A DNA stretch of 64,000 nucleotides from Paenibacillus terrae (GCF_000943545.1 NZ_JTHP01000030.1:1-64000); one strand, 5' to 3'; positions 52,533 to 61,246 are shown, counted from the first letter of the stretch. Notes: a model not told the origin generated them from the sequence alone. Translations and numbers: made by a program.

Positions 52533-53717
52533 ATGACGAACGTATCGACCACAGTATCTATAAGCGATTTTTTAACTCCAGCTGTACGGGAAATGCCGCC
52601 TTCAGGCATCCGTAAGTTTTTTGAATATAGTACGGGCAGAAAAGATATCGTTTCGCTTGGTGTTGGTGAACCGGACTTTGTGACCCCTCAACATGTCAGA
52701 AAGGCTTGTATTCTAGCACTGGAAAATGGCAAGACCTCGTACACACCGAATGCTGGTCTTCCCGAGCTGCGTGAGGAGATTGCCGGGTATCTGGAGAGCA
52801 ACTTTAACACGTCCTACAATCCGGCAAATGAAATCATGGTAACGATCGGCAGCAGTGAAGCGCTGGATTTGGCGCTCCGTGCCCTGATTACGGAACACGA
52901 TGAAATTCTCATTCCGGCTCCCTGCTATATTTCGTATTCACCGATCACGTTTCTGAATGGAGGGCATACCGTAACGGTTGAAACCTCTGCTGATCAGCAG
53001 TTCAAGCTGACGGCTGAAGCGCTCAAAGCCAAGCTGACTCCACGATCCAAAGTGCTTATTCTCTGTTATCCGAACAATCCGACAGGTGGAGTGATGACTT
53101 ATGAGGACTGGCTACCGATTGCCCGCCTGGTGGAGGAGCATAATCTAGTCGTGATCTCCGATGAAATTTATGGTGAGCTGACCTATGGACAGAAGCATGT
53201 AAGCTTCGCCGCTTTGCCGGGCATGAAAGAACGAACCCTGCTCATCAGCGGCTTTTCCAAAGCCTTTGCGATGACGGGTTGGAGAGTCGGCTATGTATGC
53301 GGCCCGCAGGAGCTGATTTCAGCCATGCTGAAAATCCATCAATATACGGTCATGTGTGCTCCTATTATCGGGCAAATTGCCGCTATTGAGTCCCTGCGCC
53401 ACGGGCTGGAGGAAAAAGACCGCATGATGGAATCGTACAATCTGCGCAGAAAATGGTTTGTTGAAAGCTTGCGTCAGACAGGACTGCCGTGCCATGAACC
53501 GAACGGTGCCTTCTACGCTTTTCCATCCATTACACACACGGGCTTAAGCTCAGAGCAGTTTGCCAAGCGGTTACTGGAAGAAGAGGGTGTCATTACCGTA
53601 CCCGGCTCCGCATTCGGACCGGGCGGCGAGGGCTTTATCCGCTGCTCGTACGCATCGTCGCAGGAACAACTGGAAATCGCCTTGGAGCGTATCAGTGTAT
53701 TCTTGAAACGTCTGTAA
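52533..53717 (+). CDS. PLP-dependent class I aminotransferase
   Basis: 394 residues from the ATG at 52533 behind AAGGAGG. It has fold-type I features: VSLGVGEPDFVTP, YTPNAGLPELREEIAGYL, NNPTGG, DEIYGELTYG and the Schiff-base lysine in ISGFSKAFAMTGWRVGY. It resembles PatA/aspartate-aminotransferase-like enzymes. T-box control ties it to amino acid supply; the substrate depends on the unresolved specifier codon. Confidence 0.9.
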   Translation: MTNVSTTVSISDFLTPAVREMPPSGIRKFFEYSTGRKDIVSLGVGEPDFVTPQHVRKACILALENGKTSYTPNAGLPELREEIAGYLESNFNTSYNPANEIMVTIGSSEALDLALRALITEHDEILIPAPCYISYSPITFLNGGHTVTVETSADQQFKLTAEALKAKLTPRSKVLILCYPNNPTGGVMTYEDWLPIARLVEEHNLVVISDEIYGELTYGQKHVSFAALPGMKERTLLISGFSKAFAMTGWRVGYVCGPQELISAMLKIHQYTVMCAPIIGQIAAIESLRHGLEEKDRMMESYNLRRKWFVESLRQTGLPCHEPNGAFYAFPSITHTGLSSEQFAKRLLEEEGVITVPGSAFGPGGEGFIRCSYASSQEQLEIALERISVFLKRL

Positions 53718-53734
53718 TCAGCCCTCCATATAAT

Positions 53735-53835
53735 CCAATAAGCGACTTCCAATAAACAATATATAGATCGAAATGGTTAGTTCGTCTATATATTGCACTT
53801 TGGAGCGACTGGAATCGAATTTTTCAAAATCCTGA
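53735..53835. repeat. Short dispersed repeat, copy 2, with perfect hairpin
   Basis: CAATATATAGATCGAA (53757-53772) and TTCGTCTATATATTG (53781-53795) form a near-perfect hairpin around an eight-base loop, extended by TCCAA/TTGGA. CAATATATAGATCGAAA also occurs on the minus strand at 10857-10841. The flank TTTTTCAAAATCCTGAC (about 53821-53837) matches TTTTTTCGAAATCCTTAC there. Confidence 0.6.
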
Positions 53836-53911
53836 CATGAATACAAGCCAATCTCGCGGGATTTTATTTATCAGTAAGGACCTATTCGAAATAAAGGAGC
53901 GACATGACATC

Positions 53912-54235
53912 ATGAACATTCAAATCAATCCACTGGCTGAACAGCGGCTTACACAAATTCTCGGTGATCAACCGGGCTATATCAAGCTTTTTTACGACAC
54001 AGAGGGCTGCGGCTGTGATGGTATTACGGTACTAAAGATCGTCAGCGCACCGGACAACGGCGATATAGAAGTACAGGCGGGCAGCTTGCCTTTTCTCGTT
54101 AGCGGTCAGCAGGCGATTTATTTTGAGGAATCCATGCGCCTTGATGCAGACGAGAAGTTCCCTTCCTATAAACTATCCAGCGATTCTACCTTCTATAGTA
54201 ACAATGTAAAAAACCGGGATGTCCGGCCGTCCTAA
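53912..54235 (+). CDS. HesB/IscA-like (Fe-S biosynthesis domain) protein
   Basis: 107 residues from the ATG at 53912 behind AAAGGAG. It has the compact HesB-like fold (MNIQINPLAEQRLTQIL, IKLFYDTEGCGCDGITVL, QAIYFEESMRLDADEKF). Only the adjacent GCGC cysteine pair is present; the third cysteine of classical IscA is absent. It is therefore closer to the YqkB/YneR-like branch, whose role is unproven. Confidence 0.82.
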   Translation: MNIQINPLAEQRLTQILGDQPGYIKLFYDTEGCGCDGITVLKIVSAPDNGDIEVQAGSLPFLVSGQQAIYFEESMRLDADEKFPSYKLSSDSTFYSNNVKNRDVRPS

Positions 54236-54257
54236 TCTTTAGGATGGTCCGGCATCC
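54217..54257. terminator. Hairpin between convergent genes
   Basis: GGATGTCCGG...TCCTAA pairs with TTAGGA...TCCGGCATCC around a four-base loop. It is GC-rich and overlaps both stop regions, with no T run. Confidence 0.5.
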
Positions 54258-54793
54258 AGAACGTTTTGCACAAAATCGGTTTTAGCGTCCGTGTACGCTT
54301 CACGATCATGCTGATTTTCCATCGCCAGCTTCCTTTTTAATGCATCATATTGCTGAACCAGCTCAGGCCGTTCACGAAGATGGTTTCGAAACAACAGTTG
54401 TTGATCCCAATGCTCCTCATGTTCCAGCATGAGATGCAGATGTCCCTTTCTTTGATCCTGTTCCACTTTAACCAAAAATCTTCTCCATTCCCGACCGTCC
54501 AGCTCAGGCGGAACATAGCTCCAGCCTGCTGGTTGCAAGGCAGATACAATCTGTTCCAACCTATCCCAGGATTCCAATTTTGCCATAATGTCTATGATGG
54601 GCTTGGCGGAAAGATTGGGAATTGCCGTGCTTCCTATGTGCTCCATTTCCGTCACCTTAAACGGCAGTAGCAGCTCCCGCAACTCGTGAATAACCTGCAA
54701 GCCCTGCTCTGACCAGTCAGGATCAGGATTCACTATTTTCACAGGCTCCGTAGCCCACACCGGCCAATGTTCCTGATTTTGCTCCTCATGCAT
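54239..54793 (-). CDS. GrpB-family protein (nucleotidyltransferase-like)
   Basis: 184 residues. KIVNPDPDWSEQGLQVI and the signature MEHIGSTAIPNLSAKPIIDI define the GrpB/UPF0157 family, with conserved late regions GHLHLMLEHEEHW and FRNHLRERPELVQQYDALKR. Cytoplasmic; the biochemical role is not settled. Monocistronic. Confidence 0.9.
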   Translation of the reverse strand: MHEEQNQEHWPVWATEPVKIVNPDPDWSEQGLQVIHELRELLLPFKVTEMEHIGSTAIPNLSAKPIIDIMAKLESWDRLEQIVSALQPAGWSYVPPELDGREWRRFLVKVEQDQRKGHLHLMLEHEEHWDQQLLFRNHLRERPELVQQYDALKRKLAMENQHDREAYTDAKTDFVQNVLDAGPS

Positions 54794-54832
54794 TCACTTA
54801 TCCCCCTTATACCCACTCGTGCATTCTCTCAT

Positions 54833-55042
54833 TCAACCGTATCTTTTTTAATATCCTTTACTTCATCTTGAAGCTTGCGGCTGTATAACTGAGCATTATC
54901 CGCATCAAAACAAACAAAAATAATTTCATCCAAAGTAGTATGCTTCTGTACAAAACGTCATAATATCGGCCTTACAACGGGTGATGTCTCCTTGCACCAC
55001 GCGTAATAATACATTTAACAGTTGAATTTGCGTGTTCATCAT
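54833..55042 (-). pseudogene. Macro-domain protein with internal deletion
   Basis: The minus strand from 55042 reads MMNTQIQLLNVLLRVVQGDI, TRCKADI, then breaks. In another frame HTTLDEIIFVCFDADNAQLY and SRKLQDEVKDIKK run to a stop at 54833. These are the first strand (VVQGDIT) and last strand (IIFVCFD) of an ADP-ribose-binding macro domain. The roughly 110 residues between, including the NAAN and glycine-rich loops, are missing. Confidence 0.72.
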
Positions 55043-55127
55043 CCTTGTCACCCGTATTCATTGACTACATCAAGCTATAGATTCATCTTATAGTCTACAC
55101 AAGCGATTTCCAGTATATCGTATAAAA

Positions 55128-55517
55128 TTATCTTAAATAACAGCCATTATTAATATCAAAGGTCGCTCCCGTATAATGCCTGGATCTTTCCGATAGCAGA
55201 AAAAGGACAGTATAAGCAACATCTTCTGCATTTAAAGGCTCTGGAATTAGCTGGTGACTTGTATATTCTTCCTTTCTCCATTCAGGAATATGATCCATCA
55301 TTGGAGTACTTACCATCGTTGGTGCCACAGCATTAACCCTTACATAAGGTGAAAAATTCATGGCACAGCTTTTAGTAAAGCCCAAGATTGCAGCTTTTGA
55401 TAATCCATAGATCGCATCCGAGCTTCCTTCCATTCCAGAAACAGAAGACATATTTACGATAATCCCCTGATGCTTCTTCTCAATCATGAGCTTTCCAAAA
55501 AATTGCGAGAAATACAC
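55128..55517 (-). pseudogene. Short-chain dehydrogenase/reductase, 5' truncated
   Basis: The frame encodes the catalytic and C-terminal half only: IVNMSSVSGMEGSSDAIYGL with Ser-Tyr-Lys (NMSSVSG, YGLSKAA) and RVNAVAPTMVSTPM. The end DINNGCYLR replaces the usual VDGG-type strand. The NAD(P)-binding GxxxGxG N-terminal half (about 100 residues) is absent. The open frame runs back to about 55545, against the TetR stop. Probably inactive. Confidence 0.75.
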
Positions 55518-55547
55518 ACATCCCTTAATATATTCAAAATGAAATAG

Positions 55548-56129
55548 TCACTTCAATAACATAAGTGTAGTCGCAACCGCATGATCCACAAAAGAACGCT
55601 CCGGACGTGACTTCATCATTACGGTAATCCCGATTAACAACGAGATCATCGTATGAGCCAAAGCTCGCGCGTCCGTAGTCGCCTCAAGCTCCCCTGACCG
55701 TATACCACGCTCGATGGTTTCTTGGAATACAGTAGAAAGATACATCTGATGTTCCCTCGTCAAAATTTCAAACTTCTCATCATGTGGGGCCAATTCTACC
55801 ATTGTATTGATGCAAAAGCACCCCCGGTTAGGGCCTTCATCATATTCTTCTGCCACTACCCCTTCAAAAAAATTGCAAATTGCTTCTTTGACAGAAGCAC
55901 TACTTAGCAGTCTGGACCGTACATTAGCAGCGTGGGATTGTGTATATTTGCGCAGCGCGGCTTCGAATAATTGCTTTTTATCCCCAAAGGCAGCATAAAT
56001 ACTGGGGCGCTGAATTCCCATTTTGGAGGTTAAATCGCTTAAAGACGTAGCCTCGAACCCTTTTTCCCAAAAAAGCTGCATCGCTGCATCCAATGCCTTT
56101 TCCTCATCAAATTCCCGTGGTCGAACCAT
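55548..56129 (-). CDS. TetR/AcrR-family regulator
   Basis: 193 residues. The N-terminal helix-turn-helix is TSLSDLTSKMGIQRPSIYAA followed by FGDKKQLFEAAL. The C-terminal ligand domain resembles the TetR_C_16/AefR-like group (EEYDEGPNRGCFCINTMVEL). AAGAAGGGG precedes the ATG. It is divergent from an MFS gene with palindromes in the intervening promoter region, so it likely represses that exporter and itself. Confidence 0.92.
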   Translation of the reverse strand: MVRPREFDEEKALDAAMQLFWEKGFEATSLSDLTSKMGIQRPSIYAAFGDKKQLFEAALRKYTQSHAANVRSRLLSSASVKEAICNFFEGVVAEEYDEGPNRGCFCINTMVELAPHDEKFEILTREHQMYLSTVFQETIERGIRSGELEATTDARALAHTMISLLIGITVMMKSRPERSFVDHAVATTLMLLK

Positions 56130-56167
56130 AAATAACCCCTTCTTTTCGTATCGTTCAGTATATTAAG

Positions 56168-56196
56168 ATTGTATGATTATCAGAAGCGACTGTCAA
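56168..56196 (-). promoter_or_regulatory. Promoter of the tetR gene
   Basis: On the minus strand TTGACA (56196-56191), 17 bases, TACAAT (56173-56168). Confidence 0.7.
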
Positions 56197-56215
56197 ATAT
56201 GTACATGATAAACTC

Positions 56216-56292
56216 TTGACATCTCGTATGGACGCAAGTTATATTAACCTGAAATCATTACGTACCAATCGGTATATTATACTTATCGGTAT
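56216..56292 (+). promoter_or_regulatory. Promoter and TetR-type operators of the MFS gene
   Basis: TTGACA (56216-56221), 18 bases, TATATT (56240-56245). Downstream lie the palindromes TACCAATCGGTA (56263-56274) and ATACTTATCGGTAT (56279-56292), sharing ATCGGTA. They are placed where a repressor would block transcription. Confidence 0.65.
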
Positions 56293-56324
56293 GTAACTCA
56301 CAGAAAGTGATGTGGTATGTGCAA

Positions 56325-57560
56325 ATGAAGACGTCAGAAAAAAAAGCGGTACTCCTGCCCCATCAGACTGTAGCCAACGCTGCCGAAACAGCCCCCGTTC
56401 ATTCCATGTCCCGATCTGTGGCACTCCTATTTGCCATCGTCTGTGGGCTGGTTGTCGCCAACATTTATTACGCGCAACCATTGCTGGACGCGCTGGCACA
56501 CGAGTTTGGCATCACACATTCATCGGTTGGCATCGTCATTACAGTCACGCAGATTTGTTATGCATTGGGACTGTTTCTGCTCGTCCCGCTTGGCGATCTT
56601 TTGAATCGGCGGCGGCTGATTACCGGACAAATGCTCCTATCCGTGCTGGCGTTAGTCGCAGTTAGCCTGGCTCCCACGCGTACAATCCTGCTCATGGGCA
56701 TGGCAGCGGTTGGACTGCTGGCTGTCGTCACACAGACACTTGTCGCGTTCGCCTCAACCTTGGCCGCCCCGGCTGAACGCGGACGTATCGTAGGTCTGGT
56801 GACCAGCGGTGTCGTTATCGGTATTCTGCTGGCACGAACCGTGGCCGGTGTATTGACCGATCTCGCGGGTTGGCGTTCGGTGTACCTTGTTTCTGCCGCA
56901 TTGACGCTATTCATGGCTGTAGCGCTGTTTCGGGTGCTGCCACAGAATGAACCCAAAGGAGCAACGCTATCCTATCCGCAGCTGCTTCGTTCGGTTTTCA
57001 CACTGTTCGTGCAAGAACGGATTCTGCGTGTTCGGGCCGTGCTGGCTTTGCTCATTTTTACTGCGTTCAGCATATTGTGGACTTCGCTAGTATTGCCTCT
57101 CAGTGCCCCGCCGCTATCTCTTTCACATACTGCTATCGGGGCCTTTGGTCTGGCCGGAGTCGCCGGAGCATTAGCGGCTGCGCGGGCAGGACGTCTTGCC
57201 GATCAAGGCTCAGGACAGCGGACGACGGGTATTGCACTGGCTCTGCTGCTGCTATCCTGGTTGCCTATCGGCTATGCCGAGCACTCGCTGTTCGCTTTGG
57301 TCCTTGGCGTTATCCTTCTGGATTTGGCGGTACAGGCTGTGCATGTGACGAATCAGAGCATGATTTTCACTGTGCGTCCTGAAGCGCGTAGCCGACTTAC
57401 CGCAGGCTATATGATATTTTATTCCATCGGCAGCGCCACTGGAGCCATCGCCTCGACTCATATGTACACATATGCCGGCTGGAATGGGGTATGTCTGTTG
57501 GGTGCTGGCGTCAGCACCTTGGCACTTATTTTTTGGGCCGTAACCTGCCGTTCAACTTGA
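56325..57560 (+). CDS. MFS transporter (YnfM/arabinose-efflux-like)
   Basis: About 411 residues. After an N-terminal cytoplasmic stretch, NIYYAQPLLDALAHEFGITH and motif A LVPLGDLLNRRRLITGQMLL mark the family of Pro/Ala-rich drug exporters. The start is unclear: ATG 56325 has a weak site, and GTG 56307 or ATG 56310 are alternatives. Divergent from tetR. Likely exports the compound that TetR senses. Confidence 0.85.
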   Translation: MKTSEKKAVLLPHQTVANAAETAPVHSMSRSVALLFAIVCGLVVANIYYAQPLLDALAHEFGITHSSVGIVITVTQICYALGLFLLVPLGDLLNRRRLITGQMLLSVLALVAVSLAPTRTILLMGMAAVGLLAVVTQTLVAFASTLAAPAERGRIVGLVTSGVVIGILLARTVAGVLTDLAGWRSVYLVSAALTLFMAVALFRVLPQNEPKGATLSYPQLLRSVFTLFVQERILRVRAVLALLIFTAFSILWTSLVLPLSAPPLSLSHTAIGAFGLAGVAGALAAARAGRLADQGSGQRTTGIALALLLLSWLPIGYAEHSLFALVLGVILLDLAVQAVHVTNQSMIFTVRPEARSRLTAGYMIFYSIGSATGAIASTHMYTYAGWNGVCLLGAGVSTLALIFWAVTCRST

Positions 57561-57591
57561 ATGAAGGGTCGACTACTATGATTTAAACAGC

Positions 57592-57628
57592 AAAAAAAAC
57601 CGTCCGCACCACAGCAATGGTCGGACGG
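57592..57628. terminator. Terminator between convergent genes
   Basis: CCGTCCG and CGGACGG are perfect arms. An eight-A run before them gives a T run on the minus strand, serving the zinc-ribbon gene best. Confidence 0.8.
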
Positions 57629-57652
57629 CTCTCTGTTTTTACTACCTAATCA

Positions 57653-58396
57653 TCACTTGATCGCAATGTAAATTAGCACAGGCTCATCAGGACTGCCATA
57701 CACTTCAAAATCACCTGTGTACGTCCGCTCTGCTTGTCCCGTGGCAGCCCAGTTCCAAATCGCTTGCCATACCCGAAAAACCGAGGAAGGTTCGGATGTA
57801 GCTTGAAAAACAGCGTAACGTGCAGCCGGAATCACGAGTTGTTCAAGACCGTCAGAAGCTTCACCATCCACAGCCGCTTCTTTTCCGATAAAAAAGGTAT
57901 AATCGCCAAAAACCCCATTTTCATAATTGGTATAGCAACCATAGACAGAACGGTGTTCTTCATGCCCGCTTATCCGTCCAGGCACATCCTCACTCCAGAA
58001 GCGTTCCCACATGCCTGGAATGATCGCCTGGGATGTTTGCTCATTCCGGTTGCTTGTACGTGCTGCCAGTCCGATCAGGCGAATCTCCCCCCGACTTTCC
58101 TCCCGGATCGGTTTAAAATCTTCTTCACGTTCCGTACTCTCCTGTGAACGCCAGCGTTTTAAATTCGGCAGATAACTACGCATCATCGCGACAGCCTCTT
58201 CCTTCTGCATCCCTTGCTCTGCGAGAATAGGCGCGCACTGCTGAATCATCTCCTCCATCGTCAGCTGAGGCTGCACAAACGCACCTTCCTTATAACAATA
58301 CTTACAATATTCATCAGTTTTGGCCTGTTGTGCGTCCGTTCCGTATTGTTCCTCATGCTCCAGCGGCATCCCGCAACTTTGACAAGCTTTATCCAT
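57653..58396 (-). CDS. Zinc-ribbon protein with GyrI-like effector-binding domain
   Basis: 247 residues from the ATG at 58396 behind AAAGGGG. Residues 1-80 are a zf-Ribbon_2-type module with C5, C8, C31 and C34 (CQSCGMPL, YCKYCYKEG), followed by a helical TMEEMIQQCAPILAEQGM region. Residues 100-247 form an AraC-effector/GyrI-like domain (LIGLAARTSNRNEQTSQAII, WERFWSEDVPGRI, YGCYTNYENGVFGDYTFFIG). Such domains bind small amphipathic ligands. No DNA-binding domain is present. It is preceded by a hairpin and the WYL regulator. Confidence 0.85.
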   Translation of the reverse strand: MDKACQSCGMPLEHEEQYGTDAQQAKTDEYCKYCYKEGAFVQPQLTMEEMIQQCAPILAEQGMQKEEAVAMMRSYLPNLKRWRSQESTEREEDFKPIREESRGEIRLIGLAARTSNRNEQTSQAIIPGMWERFWSEDVPGRISGHEEHRSVYGCYTNYENGVFGDYTFFIGKEAAVDGEASDGLEQLVIPAARYAVFQATSEPSSVFRVWQAIWNWAATGQAERTYTGDFEVYGSPDEPVLIYIAIK

Positions 58397-58441
58397 TTTG
58401 TAAATCCCCTTTCGTGATTGATATGACATCAGTATAACGAA

Positions 58442-58473
58442 ACAAACCTGACAACTATCCGTCAGGTTTGTTT
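58442..58473. terminator. Terminator hairpin downstream of the WYL gene
   Basis: AACAAACCTGAC (58442-58453) and GTCAGGTTTGTT (58462-58473) are perfect 12-base arms, with a T run on the plus side and TTTGTTTCG on the minus side. Confidence 0.75.
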
Positions 58474-58474
58474 T

Positions 58475-59449
58475 TTATATGCTATGTTTTTCGAGATTCT
58501 CTATAGGAGACTCTCCATAATTGGATGCAATACGTAACGCCATATCCCGAATCTTCTCCCGTAAATGGGCGGGTTCCTTGACGATCACATCCGGCCCCAG
58601 ACTTAAAATAAATCCGTACATCCACGCATCCTCGGGAAAAGGAACCGAAACTGTATACATCCCTTCTTCCTGCTCAGTCAATGCTTCCACGCCAAACCAG
58701 TCTTCCGCCAAATGCCGGGATTTGTGGTTAAATTGCAGCGTAAAAGGCTGTACCGTCTTAACCGCCGCCAGCCGTTCCTCATTCCATGGCAGCTTTTCAT
58801 AGGAAAGGTCCCGGCGAGTAAAAGCCGACTCCGTCACGACAGGATCACTCATGCGGGATAGTTTGAACAGACGAAATTGCTCCTTGTCGAGACAATAAGC
58901 ATATACAAACCATTGCTGTCCTTTCAAAACGAGTGTGTGCGGTTCAACCTTCCGTGCGGTCACGGCTCCCTGCGCATTCCTGTAAGTAAAAGCAATCGTA
59001 CGCGATTGGCTCAGCGCCTCTTTCACCTTCACTAGCTTGCTCTCCTGCGCAGACTGATTTCCCCAACCCGAATGATCGACGATAAACTGTGTGGTATTGA
59101 CACTGAATTTCGCTTTTCCCGAATCCGGTATAATGCTTTCAAATTTATCGAGCAGCCGGGTTACATTCGGTCCACCTAACGACGAGGACAAGCTCTGCAA
59201 GCCCATCACAATGTCCTTCACATCGCCATCCGTCAGCACACTGCGATCCAGGCGGTAGCCATCCATCAGGCCGATTCCCCCATTTGCCCCCTGATAAGTT
59301 ACCACCGGAATACCAGCCAGGCTAATCGCTTCGATATCTCTGTAGATCGTCCGTATCGAAACTTCATATAAATCTGCCAGTTCCTTCGCCTGAATTCTAT
59401 TTTTTTTCAACAACAAAATGACGATAGAAAGCAACCGATCAATTTTCAT
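58475..59449 (-). CDS. YafY-family regulator (HTH plus WYL domain)
   Basis: 324 residues from the ATG at 59449 (MKIDRLLSIVILLLKKNRIQ). It has an HTH_11 DNA-binding domain (ELADLYEVSIRTIYRDIEAI) and a WYL ligand/nucleic-acid-binding domain (QWFVYAYCLDKEQFRLFKLS, followed by RMSD), ending with a WCX extension (DAWMYGFILSLGPDVIV). Such proteins regulate varied stress and drug genes. The zinc-ribbon/effector protein just downstream on the same strand may be its target. Confidence 0.9.
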   Translation of the reverse strand: MKIDRLLSIVILLLKKNRIQAKELADLYEVSIRTIYRDIEAISLAGIPVVTYQGANGGIGLMDGYRLDRSVLTDGDVKDIVMGLQSLSSSLGGPNVTRLLDKFESIIPDSGKAKFSVNTTQFIVDHSGWGNQSAQESKLVKVKEALSQSRTIAFTYRNAQGAVTARKVEPHTLVLKGQQWFVYAYCLDKEQFRLFKLSRMSDPVVTESAFTRRDLSYEKLPWNEERLAAVKTVQPFTLQFNHKSRHLAEDWFGVEALTEQEEGMYTVSVPFPEDAWMYGFILSLGPDVIVKEPAHLREKIRDMALRIASNYGESPIENLEKHSI

Positions 59450-59787
59450 TTCTCCAAAACCTTTCATTAAATAGATCACGTTTTTTGTGCGCTGAGTAAG
59501 CAACTGCATCTATGTCCGCTACGTGACCGGATTATTCTTGAACGCTTACGCTTCTCCAAAACGACTCCGCTCTCTTCGCTGCTTTTCTGCTCAAATATTT
59601 TCGATCTTCTTTTCGAATCTAAATCTACGCCTAATGAAATTCCTTGATCCTTTAAATATTGTTCTTTACAATCTTTTATTATGTCTCCAACTTCGGAGAA
59701 TTTCTCTATTGCGGATTGATTAAGTAATTATAATCTCCATCTTACTCTATCTCTTATCTAAAATGAATCTGTTATTTCTGGAATAAA

Positions 59788-59830
59788 AAACCTCAGGATC
59801 CCATCCAGTTGGATAGAATGCCTGAGGTTT
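59788..59830 (-). terminator. Terminator of the fabF gene
   Basis: On the minus strand AAACCTCAGG and CCTGAGGTTT perfect arms with a nested ATCCA/GGAT stem, followed by TTTTTATTCC. The 59450-59787 stretch has only a non-ATG minus-strand frame of uncertain meaning. Confidence 0.85.
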
Positions 59831-59846
59831 CAATTCCTCATTACAC

Positions 59847-61085
59847 TTATGACTCATAACGCTTCATCACAATCACCGCATTGTGGCCGCCAAAGCCGAA
59901 GGAGTTGGATAGCCCGATATTTAATGAGGCCTTGCGTGCTTCGTGAGGCACATAATCCAGATCACAGACCGGGTCCGGGTTGTCTAAATGAACCGTTGGC
60001 GGAATGATGCCTTCCCTTAGACTCTGTACAAGTGCAATGGCTTCGACACCACCTGCGGCTCCTAGCATATGACCGAGCATGGATTTATTCGCGGTTACCG
60101 GAATTTGGTAGGCATGGTCACCGAACAGTTTGTGTATCGCGAGGGTCTCGGCCAGATCGCCAACGGGCGTACTCGTTGCATGCGCACTGATCACATCCAC
60201 CTCTTCAGGCGTGATATGGGCGGATTGAAGGGCTGCTTTCATCGCCAGATAAGCTCCGGTCCCTTCCGGGTGCGGTGCAACCATATGGTAGGCATCCGAG
60301 CTTGCGCCATAGCCAATGACCTCCCCAACTATTTCTGCGCCACGCTGAACAGCATGCTCCAGCGACTCCAGTACCAGAATGCCCGCCCCTTCGCTCATAA
60401 CAAAGCCGTCGCGGTCCTTATCAAACGGTCGGCTCGCAATCGAAGGCTCCTCGTTACGAGTCGACAAGGCCGTTGCATTGGAGAAGCTCGCAAGCGCCAG
60501 TCTGGTCACCGCTGCCTCCGCTCCACCTGCAAAAATCACATCCGCATCTCCTGTGCGAATCGTACGAAACGCTTCTCCAATCGCCGTATTTCCAATGGAA
60601 CAGGCCGTAACCGGCGAAAGCGTGGGACCCATCGCTCCGAACGCAATACTGATTTGCGCTGCAGCCATATTTGAAATCATCATAGGCACCAGGGTCGGAC
60701 TGACTCTGCCCGGCCCACGATTCTGTAATACATTCACATTGTCCACCAACGTATCCAGACCGCCGACTCCTGATCCTACATAGACACCGACACGCTCCAG
60801 ATTCGTGTTATCCAGTTCCAGACCGGAGTCCTTCAGCGCTTGCTCTGCCGCAAACAACGCAAACTGCGTGAAGCGATCCATTCGTCTGGCGTCTTTACGT
60901 CCCCATTGCTTTTCTGCATCAAAATCCTGTACCAGCCCGGCGATCTGTGCTTTCAAATCGGACACATCGAACGTGTCTATTTTTCGTATACCTGAACGAC
61001 CCTCCAGCAGATTCTTCCACAGCGTGTCCACGTCATTGCCCAGTGGCGAAACCACACCCATACCTGTAATTACAACTCTTTGCAT
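59847..61085 (-). CDS. fabF: Beta-ketoacyl-ACP synthase II
   Basis: 412 residues from the ATG at 61085 behind CAGGAGG. Thiolase-fold condensing enzyme with C162 (VTACSIGNTAIG), H302 (SAHATSTPVGD) and H339 (MLGHMLGAAGG) complete. It elongates acyl-ACP with malonyl-ACP. The nucleophile motif is CSIGN rather than the common CASG/CATG. The gene is not next to acpP, fabD or fabG, so it may be a second, regulated FabF. Divergent from an XRE regulator. Confidence 0.92.
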   Translation of the reverse strand: MQRVVITGMGVVSPLGNDVDTLWKNLLEGRSGIRKIDTFDVSDLKAQIAGLVQDFDAEKQWGRKDARRMDRFTQFALFAAEQALKDSGLELDNTNLERVGVYVGSGVGGLDTLVDNVNVLQNRGPGRVSPTLVPMMISNMAAAQISIAFGAMGPTLSPVTACSIGNTAIGEAFRTIRTGDADVIFAGGAEAAVTRLALASFSNATALSTRNEEPSIASRPFDKDRDGFVMSEGAGILVLESLEHAVQRGAEIVGEVIGYGASSDAYHMVAPHPEGTGAYLAMKAALQSAHITPEEVDVISAHATSTPVGDLAETLAIHKLFGDHAYQIPVTANKSMLGHMLGAAGGVEAIALVQSLREGIIPPTVHLDNPDPVCDLDYVPHEARKASLNIGLSNSFGFGGHNAVIVMKRYES

Positions 61086-61150
61086 ACGCTCTTCATTCCT
61101 CCTGCTCGTTTGCTTACTTATAATCCTCATTTTATCCTCGGCTTATCCTA

Positions 61151-61186
61151 TTACAAGTGTTTGTTTATCCTGGTATAATGAACACT
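61151..61186 (+). promoter_or_regulatory. Promoter of the XRE regulator with possible operator
   Basis: TTACAA (61151-61156), 17 bases, TATAAT (61174-61179). AGTGTT (61156-61161) and AACACT (61181-61186) bracket the -10 as an inverted repeat. Confidence 0.6.
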
Positions 61187-61246
61187 ACTATAGTTAGAGC
61201 CTTAACTGCTCATTACTTATCCACCATCGAATGGAGAGAACTCACT

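Noticed and set aside
59476..59730. Minus-strand open frame (reads like SAIEKFSEVGDIIKDCKEQY) between fabF and the WYL gene
   Set aside because: It looks somewhat coding, but there is no start codon or ribosome-binding site, and no family is recognised; too weak to call as a gene.
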